From positions 1 to 64,000 of the forward strand of contig JAIXMO010000055.1 of NCBI GenBank assembly GCA_025677825.1: a stretch of DNA of 64,000 nucleotides, in the 5' to 3' direction. A model generated the notes under the pieces. It did no database searches. It was not told the origin of the DNA and saw only the letters and a list, made by a program, of their open reading frames with translations. Position numbers and translations under genes: made by a program. Below are positions 1 through 11,071 of this stretch, one piece after another. Origin of the DNA: Helicostylum pulchrum (lineage: Eukaryota > Mucoromycota > Mucoromycetes > Mucorales > Mucoraceae). Position 1 is the stretch's first letter. Each line of letters begins with the position of its first letter.

Positions 1-683
1 CGAAAATAGCAATAGGCTAAACAATTTTTTTTTTACATTAGTTTTTTTTTTCAGAAAACTTTTATTTTTTTCTATTTTACCTTTCCAACGGGAATATCCT
101 TATCACCTTCATTTACAAAAATCTTTGCTATAAAACCTTCGTCTTGAACTTCAAAATCCATTTGTGCTTTATCAGTTTCGATTTCGACTAAAATATCTCC
201 AGGGTTGATAGCATCACCAACAACCTTTTGAAATTTACCAATACCACCAGCAGTCATACTAAGCGAAAAAAGTTAGTTTTTATTTTTTTCTCTATTTAAA
301 ACAGTATGATTTCTTTTTATTGTACGTACGTAGGTGATAAAGCGGGCATAGCGACAACGTTGTGAGCGGGAAAGTCTATAAAACAAGTGTTAGTATCCAC
401 TTTGTACTGAAAGTAGTTTATTGAGACTTACTCTTGGAGCTATAAGATCTAGCACCCTTTTGGGCATTAGGAATCACAACAGCACGAAGAGCACCGAAAG
501 ACTTGGAGCTATATATATATGTATGGTGTCAATAAAATAGTAAATAATAAATAAAAAATATACATACCTAGTAGTAGCGAAGGTACGAGTGGCAACATGA
601 CGAGTCAATAAAGGAAGAGCTCTAGAAGAGACTCTAGGAACTGAGGCACGGATGAGAGAGGCGGAAGTTCTTAAGAAAGACAT
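1..683 (-). CDS. LAT1: Pyruvate dehydrogenase E2 (dihydrolipoamide acetyltransferase), N-terminal part, cut by window edge
   Basis: E2 transfers the acetyl group from the E1 reaction to CoA inside the mitochondrial pyruvate dehydrogenase complex. Exons on the minus strand: 683-568, 508-432, 375-330, 258-81 and 16-1, with short GT-AG introns; the rest lies beyond the left edge. The first ~50 residues are rich in Arg/Ser/Ala with no acids ([17 protein letters not shown]), as in a mitochondrial presequence. The lipoyl domain follows: MPALSPTMTAGG, then the swinging-arm motif [10 protein letters not shown] with the lipoylated lysine at about residue 110, then VGKPIAIF across the last visible splice. 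DKAQMDFE fits E2 better than the related E3-binding protein, which usually has DKSQID. The E3-binding and catalytic domains are not in the window, so the E2/E3BP choice rests on the lipoyl domain only. Confidence 0.9.
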
Positions 684-2022
684 GAGGAATGATTTAACAA
701 TAAAAAAAAAGAGCTCGAAGAAGAAGAAAAAAAAAAACCCTGGCTGGATAAGTCAGGAGTTGTACTGAAAAACACGGGAATTGTTATTCCCCAAAAAAGA
801 AAAACTCTTTCTCCGCTTTATCTTTTTTTTTTCTGATTCAATGAAACATTTTTTTTTTCCATCTTTCTATTCCTTTCCATAATATTTAGCGTTTTTATCG
901 TTGTCATCGATATAAATCATTGTACATGTAGAAATCATGGTAGTTGCATAGCATTAGTCTGTTGCCTCAGTGATAAGAGCATACATGTCAAACAACAAAA
1001 AATGGTTTTTTTTTATAATCTCGGTCCATAATCTATTTAAAACACAGATTTTTTTTTCTCTTATCTCTCGCTTAGATCCATATTGTACATATACTTTAAT
1101 TTTATATATATATACACGTATTCATTGTAATACAACTGTAGAAATTGTACATACATAATCTTGGGTTTCATGTAAAAGATATTTTGAAAAATATGGAATA
1201 TTAGTATATACTAAAACTGGTGCATGTACTGAAAATTTTTCAGGATACAAACGATGTGGCTTGATAAGAAGAAAGCCTCAAGTAATAGAAAGAAAAGGGG
1301 AGAATGAAAGTAAGGGGTTAAATCTTTTTTTTTTTAAAAAAAAAAATACGCATTCTGATCGACTGAATGAACCTCTACTGCTTGTAACGTTTTGTTATCA
1401 AAGATGGAAAACAATACAATAATAAAGGTTTTTTGTGTGTGACAGCTACAAGAGTTAAAACTGTTTTTTTTTGGGCTGGCATATATGTCCTTATTTCAGT
1501 TCTTCAGGATTAATAGTGACCCTGTCTTTTTGATAAAAGTTGCACCAGTCCTTTAATTTGCGAACTGTCAACTCAATAAATATGCAGATATAAAAAGTGA
1601 CCTTTGAATCCATTTTTTATACCCAGAGATAAGTAAAGTTTTTTGTCAGTTTTTTTTTGTGTGCGCATGTATTCAATATCCAAGAAGAAAAAGTAATCAC
1701 ATACGATACCGACTGCTACTGAAAAACAAATGTGTTTTGCACTTAAGAAAAGATATAGATTATGGAGTCGACATAACTGTTTATTTTTATTAATTCACTT
1801 ATTACGTTTTTCTTCAAGAAAAAATATTACCAAATTAAGATTAGTTCTCCCTGGGAAGTATACATTACGCACAGACAATGAAAATAAAGAGATTCATTTT
1901 TTATTTAAAAATAACTTATTACAGATAGCAGGATGATGGAGGTGAAGGGGAGATTTTTTTTTTTTTTTTTTTTGAGAGGAGAGAGGGGTTTTTTTTCGAA
2001 ATATAAAATATATATGTGGTAA
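684..2022. other. Intergenic, no gene seen
   Basis: AT-rich spacer of 1.3 kb between two minus-strand genes. It holds the 5' region of the PDH E2 gene and the 3' flank of the barrel-protein gene, with many poly-A/T runs. Open frames of 60-70 codons here have no domain, splice pattern or coding-like composition. Confidence 0.6.
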
Positions 2023-2594
2023 TTACAACAGCTTGGGTAATCGAGAAATAAGACCATTCTTTGGGCATTTGATTGCTTTATAACTGATATCCAATACACC
2101 GACATCCATGTTTCCACCAGGCGATAATAACTTAAAGGCTTGAGGTGTCAAATCTATAGCTGTTTTAACTTTACAGGCTGCACATTTATCAACAATACGG
2201 ACAACAATTTGAAGATTCTTTTTGCGATTGTTCGTTATTTGCATACATTTGTAGCATTCTTCAAAGTCGTGCATAGCCATAGCTCCAATCATATCATCGG
2301 TTCTGGCATGGAAAGGAGCTAAACCATTGCGGTCATAACAAGCAGCATTTCTAAGGTCTGGACCATGATACCTGTATACAAATTCATGCGTTTAGTATAT
2401 TTATTGTCATTTTTCGTGTAAAATATGTCTTACCAGGTAACTCGATCACGTTTACTGATACCGCCTGGTTGCTGATAGTCACCGAAATCCATGACACGAG
2501 CAACAGCCCGTTTACCATCGGCCGTAGTTCCAGCGGCTTGACTTAATGCAAAGAGAAGAGAAAATAGATACGTGACAAGAATAATAGAGATCAT
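2023..2594 (-). CDS. Small secreted double-psi beta-barrel (RlpA/expansin-like) protein
   Basis: Two exons (2594-2434 and 2371-2023; intron 2433-2372) give 169 aa. The first ~21 residues (MISIILVTYLFSLLFALSQA) are a clear signal peptide. The mature part follows the small fungal barwin/RlpA-like layout: TWYHGPDLRNAACYDRNG near the start, an alanine/glycine stretch, paired cysteines in ECYKC and DKCAACK, then AIDLTPQAFKLL and a final DISYKAIKC. RlpA-like double-psi barrels of this size are secreted wall-associated or expansin-related proteins; many lack proven activity. The catalytic Asp expected of true endoglucanases is not convincingly placed, so a carbohydrate-binding or wall-loosening role is inference. 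The start is fixed by the signal peptide. Confidence 0.75.
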
Positions 2595-4656
2595 TTTTTT
2601 TTTTACAAAGTGTGTATGTATAAATGAATGTAGTGTATGTATATGTTTATATATGTAGAAGAAGGAATGTAATAGAAAAATGAAAGAGGAGGTGAGTATT
2701 GTCAGTAAAGAAATGAGAAAAGATCTTGTCCTTTTATACCTTTTTTTTTGTTCTTTCTGGGAGGGGGAGAATGACTATAAAAGATAATTTTAATAATAGC
2801 TTATAATAAAAGTGTATATATACTCCTTATAGTCGCAATCCGGCATCTACTTTTTTTTGCCACTTTGAATCATAAATGTATATGGTCCAACAGAAAATGA
2901 AATATATGCTCTCCCTACTACCAAGAACTGTTCTGGTTTGCATGAACGAATGATAGAAATAGACATGTTACCTCACCCCCTTAAAGAAGTATAATACTCA
3001 GACACGACAAAAAAAAAAAAAAAAAAACTCAGCTTTGATTGTTTGACTCTGTGAATTCGCACCTCTAATATCTTACATTCAAGTACTAAACCCCTTCCAC
3101 TTTCCTAATAATATATCTATTATGCTTGTAATTAAATAATTGGTGCAAAAAAATGGATTCTATTTTTACATGTGATCCAGACGCAAACAAAAAGCTCCTC
3201 AATCGAGGAGTGTCAAATAGAGGTTATTATTATGTTACGATAGAAAAAAAAAAAAAAAATTTATTTATTATAACTGGGTCCATTGTATGAAAATTATAAA
3301 ATTGATTAGTTTTTTCATTGCATCATATAATAATAAAATCTTGTTTTACGTTCTACATTTCTTTATCGTTTATCTTGCGAAATCTAGTGGTTTAAAATCG
3401 ACAGCCTTCTTCCTTCTTTGTAAATAAAGAAAACGTTTGTATATACTCGGTAATACTATTTCATCATCAAGTATAAACCTGTTATAATAGAAACACCGTC
3501 TCTTCTTTTTCTTTTTCTTTATACTAGCGTCCGTAGTCGTATCATGTGTCTTTCTCTCTTTCTCTCCTCTATTTATTATATTTGATGACTATCAAAACAT
3601 CAAAGATAGTATAACAGAGCATTGTTAGTTGTACTCTCACGAAGAATATTCTCCCCCTTATATTTTTTTTTCTTTCTCTGTTCCACATCGTATTTCTACA
3701 AAAACGCTCCCTTTAGCACGTTATTTTTTATTTGGATGTTAAATAATCGCGCCTTTATTTGAATAGAAAAAAAAATTTGTATTGCTACTATAACTGAAAG
3801 AATAAAAACGTTATATTTTAGTATTACGAGTAATAAATATGCAGCTTAAATAGTTAATAGATAATTACATCAAAACTCTATATTTTTTTTCACCCCTCCT
3901 TCTTAATAAAATGACTTACCCCTTATGTGTTACGGTATATTCGTTTCGTACGTGTATAAGCCATTGGTTTTAATATTCCTCGCGAATAATTGTCACATAA
4001 TGATCACTTACTAGTGTTAAACTTATCTACTAAACAGCAACTATTATACACTTTACAAACCCGTTTATTTTTGTAATAATAAATTCAATAGTAATAACCC
4101 TCTAATTTCATTTTAAATATCAAAAGCTTCATAAGGAGTTGACGGATAAAAGAAAAAGGTAACCCCATCATTGTATTTAATAAACGAAAAAGGATACTGC
4201 CGCAATGTCTCTATAAATCTCTATCGTCATAAAATAAATCCAGGCTAGTAGTAAAAAGTGATTTGTACCGCTATTGTTTTTCTCAGCGTATATAATTGTC
4301 CTTACAATTTTTTAGCATTGATACAGGTGTATACGACAATGTAAATATATTAAGTGTATCGCGTTAAACTAATCCTGGTAAGAAAAATAAAATCAAATAG
4401 ATGGTAATTACTAGAGACCTATTGTTAAAAACCCTTTATTTTTCTCCCACTTTTTATTTTTTTGTAGTACACTGACCAACACATTATCCATGAAACGTGC
4501 TTTTGGTACGAATTAAACAATAGCAGTGGTTTTTTCTCCTGTTTAACAAGGTTTCTAAACTATATATATACATCAAACCATATGGCATGACTAAAGTCGC
4601 TTTTTATATAATTCTACCCATTTATTGTATATCTATATGTCGACAGTAAAAATTAA
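2595..4656. other. Intergenic, 2 kb, with one coding-like stretch (described separately)
   Basis: AT-rich spacer between two minus-strand genes. It contains the promoter side of the barrel-protein gene, a small 6-bp hairpin at 3195-3210, and a minus-strand open stretch at 3366-3580 listed on its own. Nothing else is supported. Confidence 0.5.
3366..3580 (-). other. Possible terminal exon or gene remnant
   Basis: The minus strand stays open for about 70 codons before a stop near 3376, without an ATG. The C-terminal part reads as an ordinary protein: FYYNRFILDDEIVLPSIY, then KRFLYLQRRKKAVDF, then KPLDFAR and stop, preceded by a lysine run. Two possible splice acceptors (AATAG, GATAG) lie just upstream. 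I could not find convincing upstream exons, and nearby sequence on the same strand (about 3665-3720, RAKGSVFVEIRCGTEKE) is only suggestive. It could be the end of a diverged gene or a decayed one. Family not recognised. Confidence 0.3.
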
Positions 4657-6365
4657 TCAACGAACTATATATATCAAGTGGTTTTTCATATCTTCCAATT
4701 CTTCTATATCTTCTGGAGAGGATTTGTTTAATCCTAAAAGTCTGTACACAATCATGGTTTCATTGATTTGCTTTATTGCTTCTGATTTTTGCATTCTATA
4801 TAATAATTAATTTATTTTAGCATATATTATACTTATATTTGAAATCGTCAACTTACGAATTGAACAATAGTGTCGATAGTTTCATCATCTCTTCGGCTAC
4901 TTCAATACTAATTTTACCATATATAGCTTTTGTTACGTCCAAGGATCGTTTAGAGTATTTGGCTGCTAAACGCATTTGGCCAGAAACACAGTATATCTGT
5001 GCCAGTTTATCACAAGTTTCTCCAATATTAAGTACATTATCATGGTATATATTTTCTTGTAATTGAAGTACTTTGAGATAGTCCTGTTGTTGTTTATACA
5101 TCTCAATTTCTGCCTCTGTCTATTCAAATAGGGATAAATATCAACATGTCAACACTTTTATTTTTAAATGCAAATATCTTTTTTTTTACCTTTAAGAAAT
5201 AGGCCCAATACGGCTTTTGGTCACAATTTCTACATTTATCTTGTTGTCGATATAAACGACCTACTTTACAAATTTGACACTTGTATATACTATCAGGCGA
5301 TTCCTCACTACATAATAATAGAGAGAAGAAAAAGTTAAATTAAAAAATGGTATTTAATCGAATATTTGTATATTTTTTACCTGTTACCTACACAGGAATT
5401 ACACTGACAGTCAAAAAAGTAATCCTCTTTCAATTTCTTTTTTCGTTCTTCTTTGGTATGCTTGGTAGCCAAAGGACCATAACTAATGGTTACACTATGT
5501 CCCTTATCAACTGATCCTTTGGTGATCTGCACCTGTAATTGACATGGATTGCTGTCACTGCCGAAAATTACCAGAGCAGTGGGATCACAATCGTGATTAA
5601 ATCGACCTGCTGTTAAATAAACTGCTTGTCCTAAATGGATCGATTCCCTTGATACGACGTAGGATGAATCCACGGCTACAGATGCGGCTTGTTTGATGGC
5701 AAAGCTATTACATCTTATTTGTGACAGGATACAAATCAAGGACTCGATAGCATGCTCTGATAGATAGAATAAAGATGTAAGCTTATTGATTTTTTCCATA
5801 GTTTTCACGTCTCGAATTACATTATTTGATTCCAAGTTTGACACAAGTCCAGGTAAAGTATCTATAAAAATGAAGTCAAAAAATCAAGTCGAACATGAGT
5901 ATATTTCTTTTGCAGCATACTTTGACCTCTACAACGACTAGTAACAAACCCTATAAACCCAAATAAAACTTCTTGCATGTCACTAACATCCAATTCTGGG
6001 AATCGACATAACCACGCATGTCCTGCTAACCATCCTTTCCCTTCACAAACGCGATCACAGTAGACAACCTCCCATTGACAAGTTTTGATGCGACATTTGA
6101 CAAACGATTTGGTTGCTAACGAACGAAAACAAAAATAACAATGATCTTTACAATGGCTTTTATTTAATTGTCGAATAAATGGTTCTTCTTTCAGCACAAT
6201 GTCGCCTGGACAAAAAGGTTTATTCGCCACTTGGTATTTTCCTTCTGTCGGCGAATCTTTTACTGTAACTTGACAGGTTGTTATAAAGTTTTGGTTGGGT
6301 AACCAAGTAGATAGCCCAATATGGGCTGGTGTTAGTCTTTTATGTAATGTATCAAGTTGTAACAT
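4657..6365 (-). CDS. SET and MYND-finger protein (SMYD-like lysine methyltransferase)
   Basis: Five exons (6365-5921, 5861-5381, 5307-5190, 5119-4857, 4795-4657) give 481 aa. SMYD proteins have a SET methyltransferase domain split by a MYND zinc finger. The N-terminal SET part ends with DIVLKEEPFI; the MYND-type finger follows with ligands at about C76, C79, C91, C96, C103, C107, H116 and C120; the SET core motif is GRFNHDCDPTA (NHDC at 237-240), followed by ISYGPL and a post-SET Cys cluster (CQCNSC). The C-terminal part is helical, as in the family. An upstream in-frame ATG at 6425 would add 20 residues, but a pyrimidine-rich stretch lies between, so I chose the ATG at 6365. NHDC replaces the usual NHSC, so activity is likely but not certain. 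The substrate cannot be inferred. Confidence 0.85.
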
Positions 6366-6776
6366 TTTTTTTAGGAAAAAAAAAGAAAAAGCGCACCTTT
6401 TATATTTGAACTGTTTATGCCTCATATTAATTCGAAATCAGCCATAAAATTATCGATCCATACACGGCAAACCTTTATTGATTTATATACTATTTTGAAC
6501 ATGTCAAAGGTTTACGTATTTTTTTTTAAAGAGAAGATTGCTTTCTAATATTCTGTTCATGTAAAAAAAAAGAAACTCTTTAACATGTCTTTTTTATTTA
6601 TTTTATAAGATACAAAAAAAAGAAAAGAAAAAAGACCAAATTTATAATTATTTTAGATGTAAATGTATAAAGAGAATGAAATGATTTTTGTTTATTTTAA
6701 TCAAAAAAAAGAGAGGTAAAAGTGATAGAGAAAAAAAAATGTCTAAAAGATATTAATTATATAAGGTTGAAAGAGT
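6366..6776. other. Intergenic between SET/MYND gene and EF-3
   Basis: 411 bp holding the 5' region of the SET/MYND gene and the 3' flank of the EF-3 gene, both transcribed leftwards. AT-rich with A/T runs; no other feature seen. Confidence 0.6.
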
Positions 6777-9700
6777 TTATAAATCTTCATCAGTAGTGTA
6801 GACTTCTTCACCACGCTTACGACGTTCCATACGATCCTTCTTCTTCTTACGGAGTTCCTTGGAAGACAACTTTTGCTTCTTCTCAACAGCCTTGATAGTG
6901 TTACCTTGACCATCAACTTGATCTTCAGCATCAGCTTCCTCGATCTTGGTAGTACCGTTACCGGAGACCCAGTTGTGACCAGAGGCAGACAAACGACCGT
7001 TATCAACCATCCAAACTTCATCACAAAGAGCTTCAGTGAACTCACGGTTATGGGTAACAATAACGACACCACCACCGTAACCCTTAATAGCCATAGCTAA
7101 AGCACCAAGAGATTCACGATCCAAGTAATTGGTAGGTTCATCAAGAACCAACATATGAGGCTTGTTCCACATAGCAGCACCAACAACGAGCTTGACCTTT
7201 TGACCACCGGAGAGACCAACAATACGAGAATGAGTGGCGAATTCGGCTTCAAGACCAACATCAGTTAAATGCTTTTCAATTTCCTTGGAAGTCAAAGGAC
7301 GGTTAAGACCCATCTTGGCGGCTTCAGCGGAATCGACTTCAGCAATCTTCTTACCGAAACCCATATCTTCAAGCTTTTGACGAGAGATCCAGGTGTTATC
7401 AACAGAAGAACGACCAATCCAAGAGACTTCGTATTCATAAGATTGCTTAAGCTTTCTACGACCAACGAGTTCTTCAATGACACGCTTCTCACCATCAATA
7501 ACGAAAACTTGTTCCATAACCTTCTTGTTGGCATCACCGTGCATACGATCGTTCTTGTCAAGTTCTTCACGATCTTCACCAGTAGCATAACGCCATTGGA
7601 TATATTCGTTAGGAGTAGAATCCAAATGCTTCTCAATATGATGGAAAGCATGTTGAGCAACATAAGCAATACGCAAGTTAGGATGCTTCCAGACGGAACC
7701 AACCTCGGACTCAATTTCACCAGTCAACAACTTAATCAAGGTAGACTTACCAGCACCATTGGCACCAATAACGGCAACACGAGAGGCAAGAGAACATTGC
7801 ATGGAAATGTTTTGAAGTTGCTTCTTATCGGAACCAGGATATTGGAAATCAACGTTCTTCATCTTAAGAATAGCACGCTCCTTGGTCTTGATACCTTCGA
7901 GGAATCCAGGCTCAGGGAAAGTGAAAGAGATTTGAGAAACCTCAAGGGAGTAGTAAGAGGCAGCACGAGGAACTCTCTTGACGAACTCGGACAAGTTACC
8001 GGCATAACGTTTGAGCTTATAGTTGGGCTCATAATGGATAATATCGGAACAAACGTGATCCAAGAAACCGGAATCGTGAGAAACGATAATGGAGGTGACA
8101 GTCTTAAGACCCAAAAGATAGTTCTCTAACCAAGCGACGTTAATAACATCCAAATGATTAGTAGGTTCATCCAACAAGAGAATATCGGCGTTCATCAACA
8201 TAGCACGAGCAAGAGCAAGCTTCATCTTCCAACCACCGGAAAGTTCACCAATAGCCATCTTGGTAACCATCAATTCAGAGAAACCATATTCGAGAAGAAT
8301 ACGCTTGACCTCAGCGGGATCCTTGGTCTCAACACCAGTAGAGGAGAGGATGAATTCAACAAGGGGAGTATCGGCTTCAGAACCATCAATATCATGTTCA
8401 ACATAAACGGTCTTGAGCTCGGAACGAGGGGGGAAACCTTCAACTTGTTCGTTGGCAATAGCACGCATAAGAGTAGACTTACCACAACCGTTACCACCAC
8501 AGAGACCGTATCTACGACCACGCTTAAGACGGAGAGCAGTACGATTCAACAAGATCTTGGCACCATAAGCAAGAGAGAACTCACAGTTACAGAGATCCTC
8601 ACCCTCATCCTCATCCTCCTCCTCATCCTTGGAAGTAACAGCTTCCTCACACTTGTTAAGAGCACAGAAAGCAAGGTTTTCAGCATCTTCGGCAGAGAGG
8701 AAAGACTTGGCATAGGGAACAAGAGAAGAGATCCAGACGTTCTTGAAGAAGTTCTTAGACATACAGAGAGTAAGAGCAACTTCGTTCATGAAAGTAACAG
8801 TAGTATCGAGGAAAGCATCCATGTTCTCGGGTAAGAGTTCCTTAATGGAATCCTCAACCTTGGCCTTCTTTTGATCCTTGGTGAAGATTTCAATACCGGG
8901 GTTACCAACACGTTGAAGAGTAGCAAGAGCCTTTTGGACAACACCACGACATTCAGGGTCAGCAACAACATCTTGAACCTTCTCAAGAGCAGGCAAAAGA
9001 AGAGGCAAGAAAGGAGCGGCAACATCGGGATCATCGACAAGCTTGGACATGTTATCGATAATAAGAGCAGCCTTACGCTTGATAGGAGTAGCACGTTCGT
9101 TCAAACCACGACCCAAAAGAGGAACCATGATGGAAAGAGTGGCGGAATCAACTTCTTGGACGAAGGTGGTGGCACCGAGCAAATGAATGGTTTCAGGGAC
9201 GTTTTCGGGGTGGTTAATACAACCGATAACGGCGGGAATGAAACGTTCAATATCCTTGTTCTCAACGAGAGTACAGATGACAGACATGGTTTCAGTAGCC
9301 TTCTTCTTGACATCAGACTTGGTATCCCACATACAATCAGAGACGGTAGGAATAACTTCAGGAATGGCAACAATGAATTGTTCAGGGTTCTTCTTGGCCA
9401 AAACTTGCAAGAGCTCAAGAGCGAGCATCTTGGTTTGCCACTTACAAGAGTTACCTAAACCTTCAAGAATGAAAGGAACCATAAGAGGACAGGCAATAGG
9501 GTTAATCTTGTTAGCAAGGTTCTTGGCAGCCTTATCAGCAGCTTCGACGATGGACTTTTGCTTGTCAGCTTGGAGTTCCAAAAGGTTAGCAGTGAAAGAG
9601 ACGATGAAAGGCTCAGATTGACCTTCGAGGCTCTCGTTGGTGAGAGCAACGATGGCAGCAATAGCACCAGCACGAGCACCAGCACTCTTCTTGGAGGAGA

Positions 9701-9926
9701 TATCCTTCTTGAGTTGTTCAATAACGGGCTTGAGAGAGAGAACACCATTGGCCTTAACAACGGCAGCAAGTTCAGCGGCGACAGCTTCACGATCTTCATC
9801 GGAAGTAGCGGCGAGCTTGGTGACGATGTCCTTAGCCTTCTTGGTCTCAACCTCGGAGGGAATTTGAGAAACGATAAGCATCTTCTTGCTCTCGATTTCG
9901 CTCTTCTTAGCACAGGCAGCTGGCAT
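6777..9926 (-). CDS. TEF3: Translation elongation factor 3 (EF-3), ABC-F ATPase
   Basis: Single exon, 1049 aa, the normal length. EF-3 is a ribosome-bound ATPase that helps release deacylated tRNA from the E site and is needed for elongation in fungi. N-terminal HEAT-like helices occupy about residues 30-350. ABC domain 1 has Walker A GGNGCGKST (477-485), signature LSGGW (562-566) and ILLLDEPTNHLD; ABC domain 2 has GANGAGKST (721-729), LSGGQ (905-909) and MLVLDEPTNYLD. The chromodomain-like insert specific to EF-3 lies at about 805-870, and the C-terminus is a lysine/arginine-rich tail. The gene is intronless and its third positions are strongly GC-shifted compared with its neighbours, a sign of high expression. 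This bias opens several long but meaningless frames on the opposite strand. Loss of introns is common for highly expressed genes. Confidence 0.98.
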   Translation of the reverse strand: MPAACAKKSEIESKKMLIVSQIPSEVETKKAKDIVTKLAATSDEDREAVAAELAAVVKANGVLSLKPVIEQLKKDISSKKSAGARAGAIAAIVALTNESLEGQSEPFIVSFTANLLELQADKQKSIVEAADKAAKNLANKINPIACPLMVPFILEGLGNSCKWQTKMLALELLQVLAKKNPEQFIVAIPEVIPTVSDCMWDTKSDVKKKATETMSVICTLVENKDIERFIPAVIGCINHPENVPETIHLLGATTFVQEVDSATLSIMVPLLGRGLNERATPIKRKAALIIDNMSKLVDDPDVAAPFLPLLLPALEKVQDVVADPECRGVVQKALATLQRVGNPGIEIFTKDQKKAKVEDSIKELLPENMDAFLDTTVTFMNEVALTLCMSKNFFKNVWISSLVPYAKSFLSAEDAENLAFCALNKCEEAVTSKDEEEDEDEGEDLCNCEFSLAYGAKILLNRTALRLKRGRRYGLCGGNGCGKSTLMRAIANEQVEGFPPRSELKTVYVEHDIDGSEADTPLVEFILSSTGVETKDPAEVKRILLEYGFSELMVTKMAIGELSGGWKMKLALARAMLMNADILLLDEPTNHLDVINVAWLENYLLGLKTVTSIIVSHDSGFLDHVCSDIIHYEPNYKLKRYAGNLSEFVKRVPRAASYYSLEVSQISFTFPEPGFLEGIKTKERAILKMKNVDFQYPGSDKKQLQNISMQCSLASRVAVIGANGAGKSTLIKLLTGEIESEVGSVWKHPNLRIAYVAQHAFHHIEKHLDSTPNEYIQWRYATGEDREELDKNDRMHGDANKKVMEQVFVIDGEKRVIEELVGRRKLKQSYEYEVSWIGRSSVDNTWISRQKLEDMGFGKKIAEVDSAEAAKMGLNRPLTSKEIEKHLTDVGLEAEFATHSRIVGLSGGQKVKLVVGAAMWNKPHMLVLDEPTNYLDRESLGALAMAIKGYGGGVVIVTHNREFTEALCDEVWMVDNGRLSASGHNWVSGNGTTKIEEADAEDQVDGQGNTIKAVEKKQKLSSKELRKKKKDRMERRKRGEEVYTTDEDL

Positions 9927-10329
9927 GTTTAATTATTCAAAAAAAAGAGAATGGATAAGAGCGGGAGAGAAAAAAAACAAGGGAGTTCACAAAAAGGTGT
10001 TAAGTTTTGTGAAAAAAGGGAACAAAAACGTTAAAAAAATATCACTTTTTTGAATTTGCAATCTATTTATTCAATTGAAAATTTTTTTTGATGAAAAATT
10101 TTTTTTTCTTTTTTTAATCCAGTAAAAAATTTTTATAATACAAATCATACACCATTTGTTACTTTAGTTAACCAATTATCATATTCAATTTATCGGATAT
10201 CTAATATTGGCGTCACAAGCTCATAGTAATGACAATCTCATTTGTACTCTATACTGTCAGTGCACATAAGCCACTCAAAAAAAAAAAAATCATACGGGAA
10301 CAAATTAGATTTTTATTACAGTGTATTTT
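9927..10329. promoter_or_regulatory. Upstream region of EF-3
   Basis: About 400 bp upstream of the EF-3 start and downstream of the next minus-strand gene. It has A- and T-rich tracts close to the start codon. No individual factor site can be named with confidence. Confidence 0.4.
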
Positions 10330-10904
10330 TTAATCTTTCTTTTCCTCCACTAATGTTGTATTATTACTCAAATCTTTTTCTGGAACAATTTTAAAAAAAA
10401 AAAAAGTTGGTAACTTTATATATCTAAAACATATTAAAAACTTACCTAATCCCCAGACGTGAGTTTTTAATTCGAGATGTTCGATATTAAGAGTATCCTA
10501 AGTAATCACGATTCAGTAACCTAACAACCAATTATATTATCCGCTACTACTACACAACTTACATATAATCTACGGAAATCCACCTTTAAATCTGACAATT
10601 GCTTCTTTGTTGCTGTAATCTCTTTCAACTTGGCTACATCTCTATCTACTGCTTCGATACGACGTGCATAATCCTTGACCTATTATATGCATATGAGTAC
10701 CTTGCACATCCTCTTTTTTTTTTTTTTTTTATACCTTATCAGTAGAAGCTTGAAGTTCTTGTACAGATAGTAAGAGAGCAGCAGAAGCATTATTATATTC
10801 ACCTAAAAGATAATAATAACCAGCGGAACCAGCTGCGGTTACACCTAAAAGAAACCCAATGACACTAAAAATATAATTACACAATTGATTAATATCCTCC
10901 CCCA

Positions 10905-10937
<33 letters not shown>

Positions 10938-11071
10938 CAGTATCATTTTATCCGTGTTATTTACCCTCCACGACCTGCTCCAATTTTAGGAGAACTAGTA
11001 GCATAAGAACGTGTTTGTTGACGTACAGTCATACCACTGAAACGAGGTGTCAAACGAAAGAGAGAGTTCAT
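10330..11071 (-). CDS. Small predicted mitochondrial membrane protein with coiled coil
   Basis: Five exons (11071-10965, 10864-10735, 10679-10563, 10497-10446, 10379-10330) give 151 aa. The N-terminus (MNSLFRLTPRFSGMTVRQQT, then RSYATSS) is rich in Arg/Ser/Thr with no acids, which suggests a mitochondrial presequence. One membrane segment follows at about 36-57 (GVIGFLLGVTAAGSAGYYYL), then a charged heptad-like region from about 75 to 120 (VKDYARRIEAVDRDVAKL) likely to form a coiled coil, and an acidic/lysine tail ending VEEKKD. I do not recognise the family. The layout resembles small inner-membrane organising or assembly proteins, but that is inference. The splice joins are all in phase, so the gene itself is well supported. 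Confidence 0.75.

Noticed and set aside
970..1936. Open frames of 60-70 codons upstream of the barrel protein
   Set aside because: Composition is that of AT-rich noncoding DNA (Phe, Ile, Lys, Tyr-rich), with no splice support or motif.
3195..3210. Perfect 6-bp hairpin CTCCTC-AATC-GAGGAG
   Set aside because: Short palindromes of this size are expected by chance in 64 kb, and bacterial-type terminators do not apply here.
6873..9932. Several long open frames (75-286 codons) on the plus strand and in other minus frames across the EF-3 gene
   Set aside because: They are shadows of the strong codon bias of EF-3. Their translations are low-complexity (Ser/Leu/Thr-rich) and fit no family.
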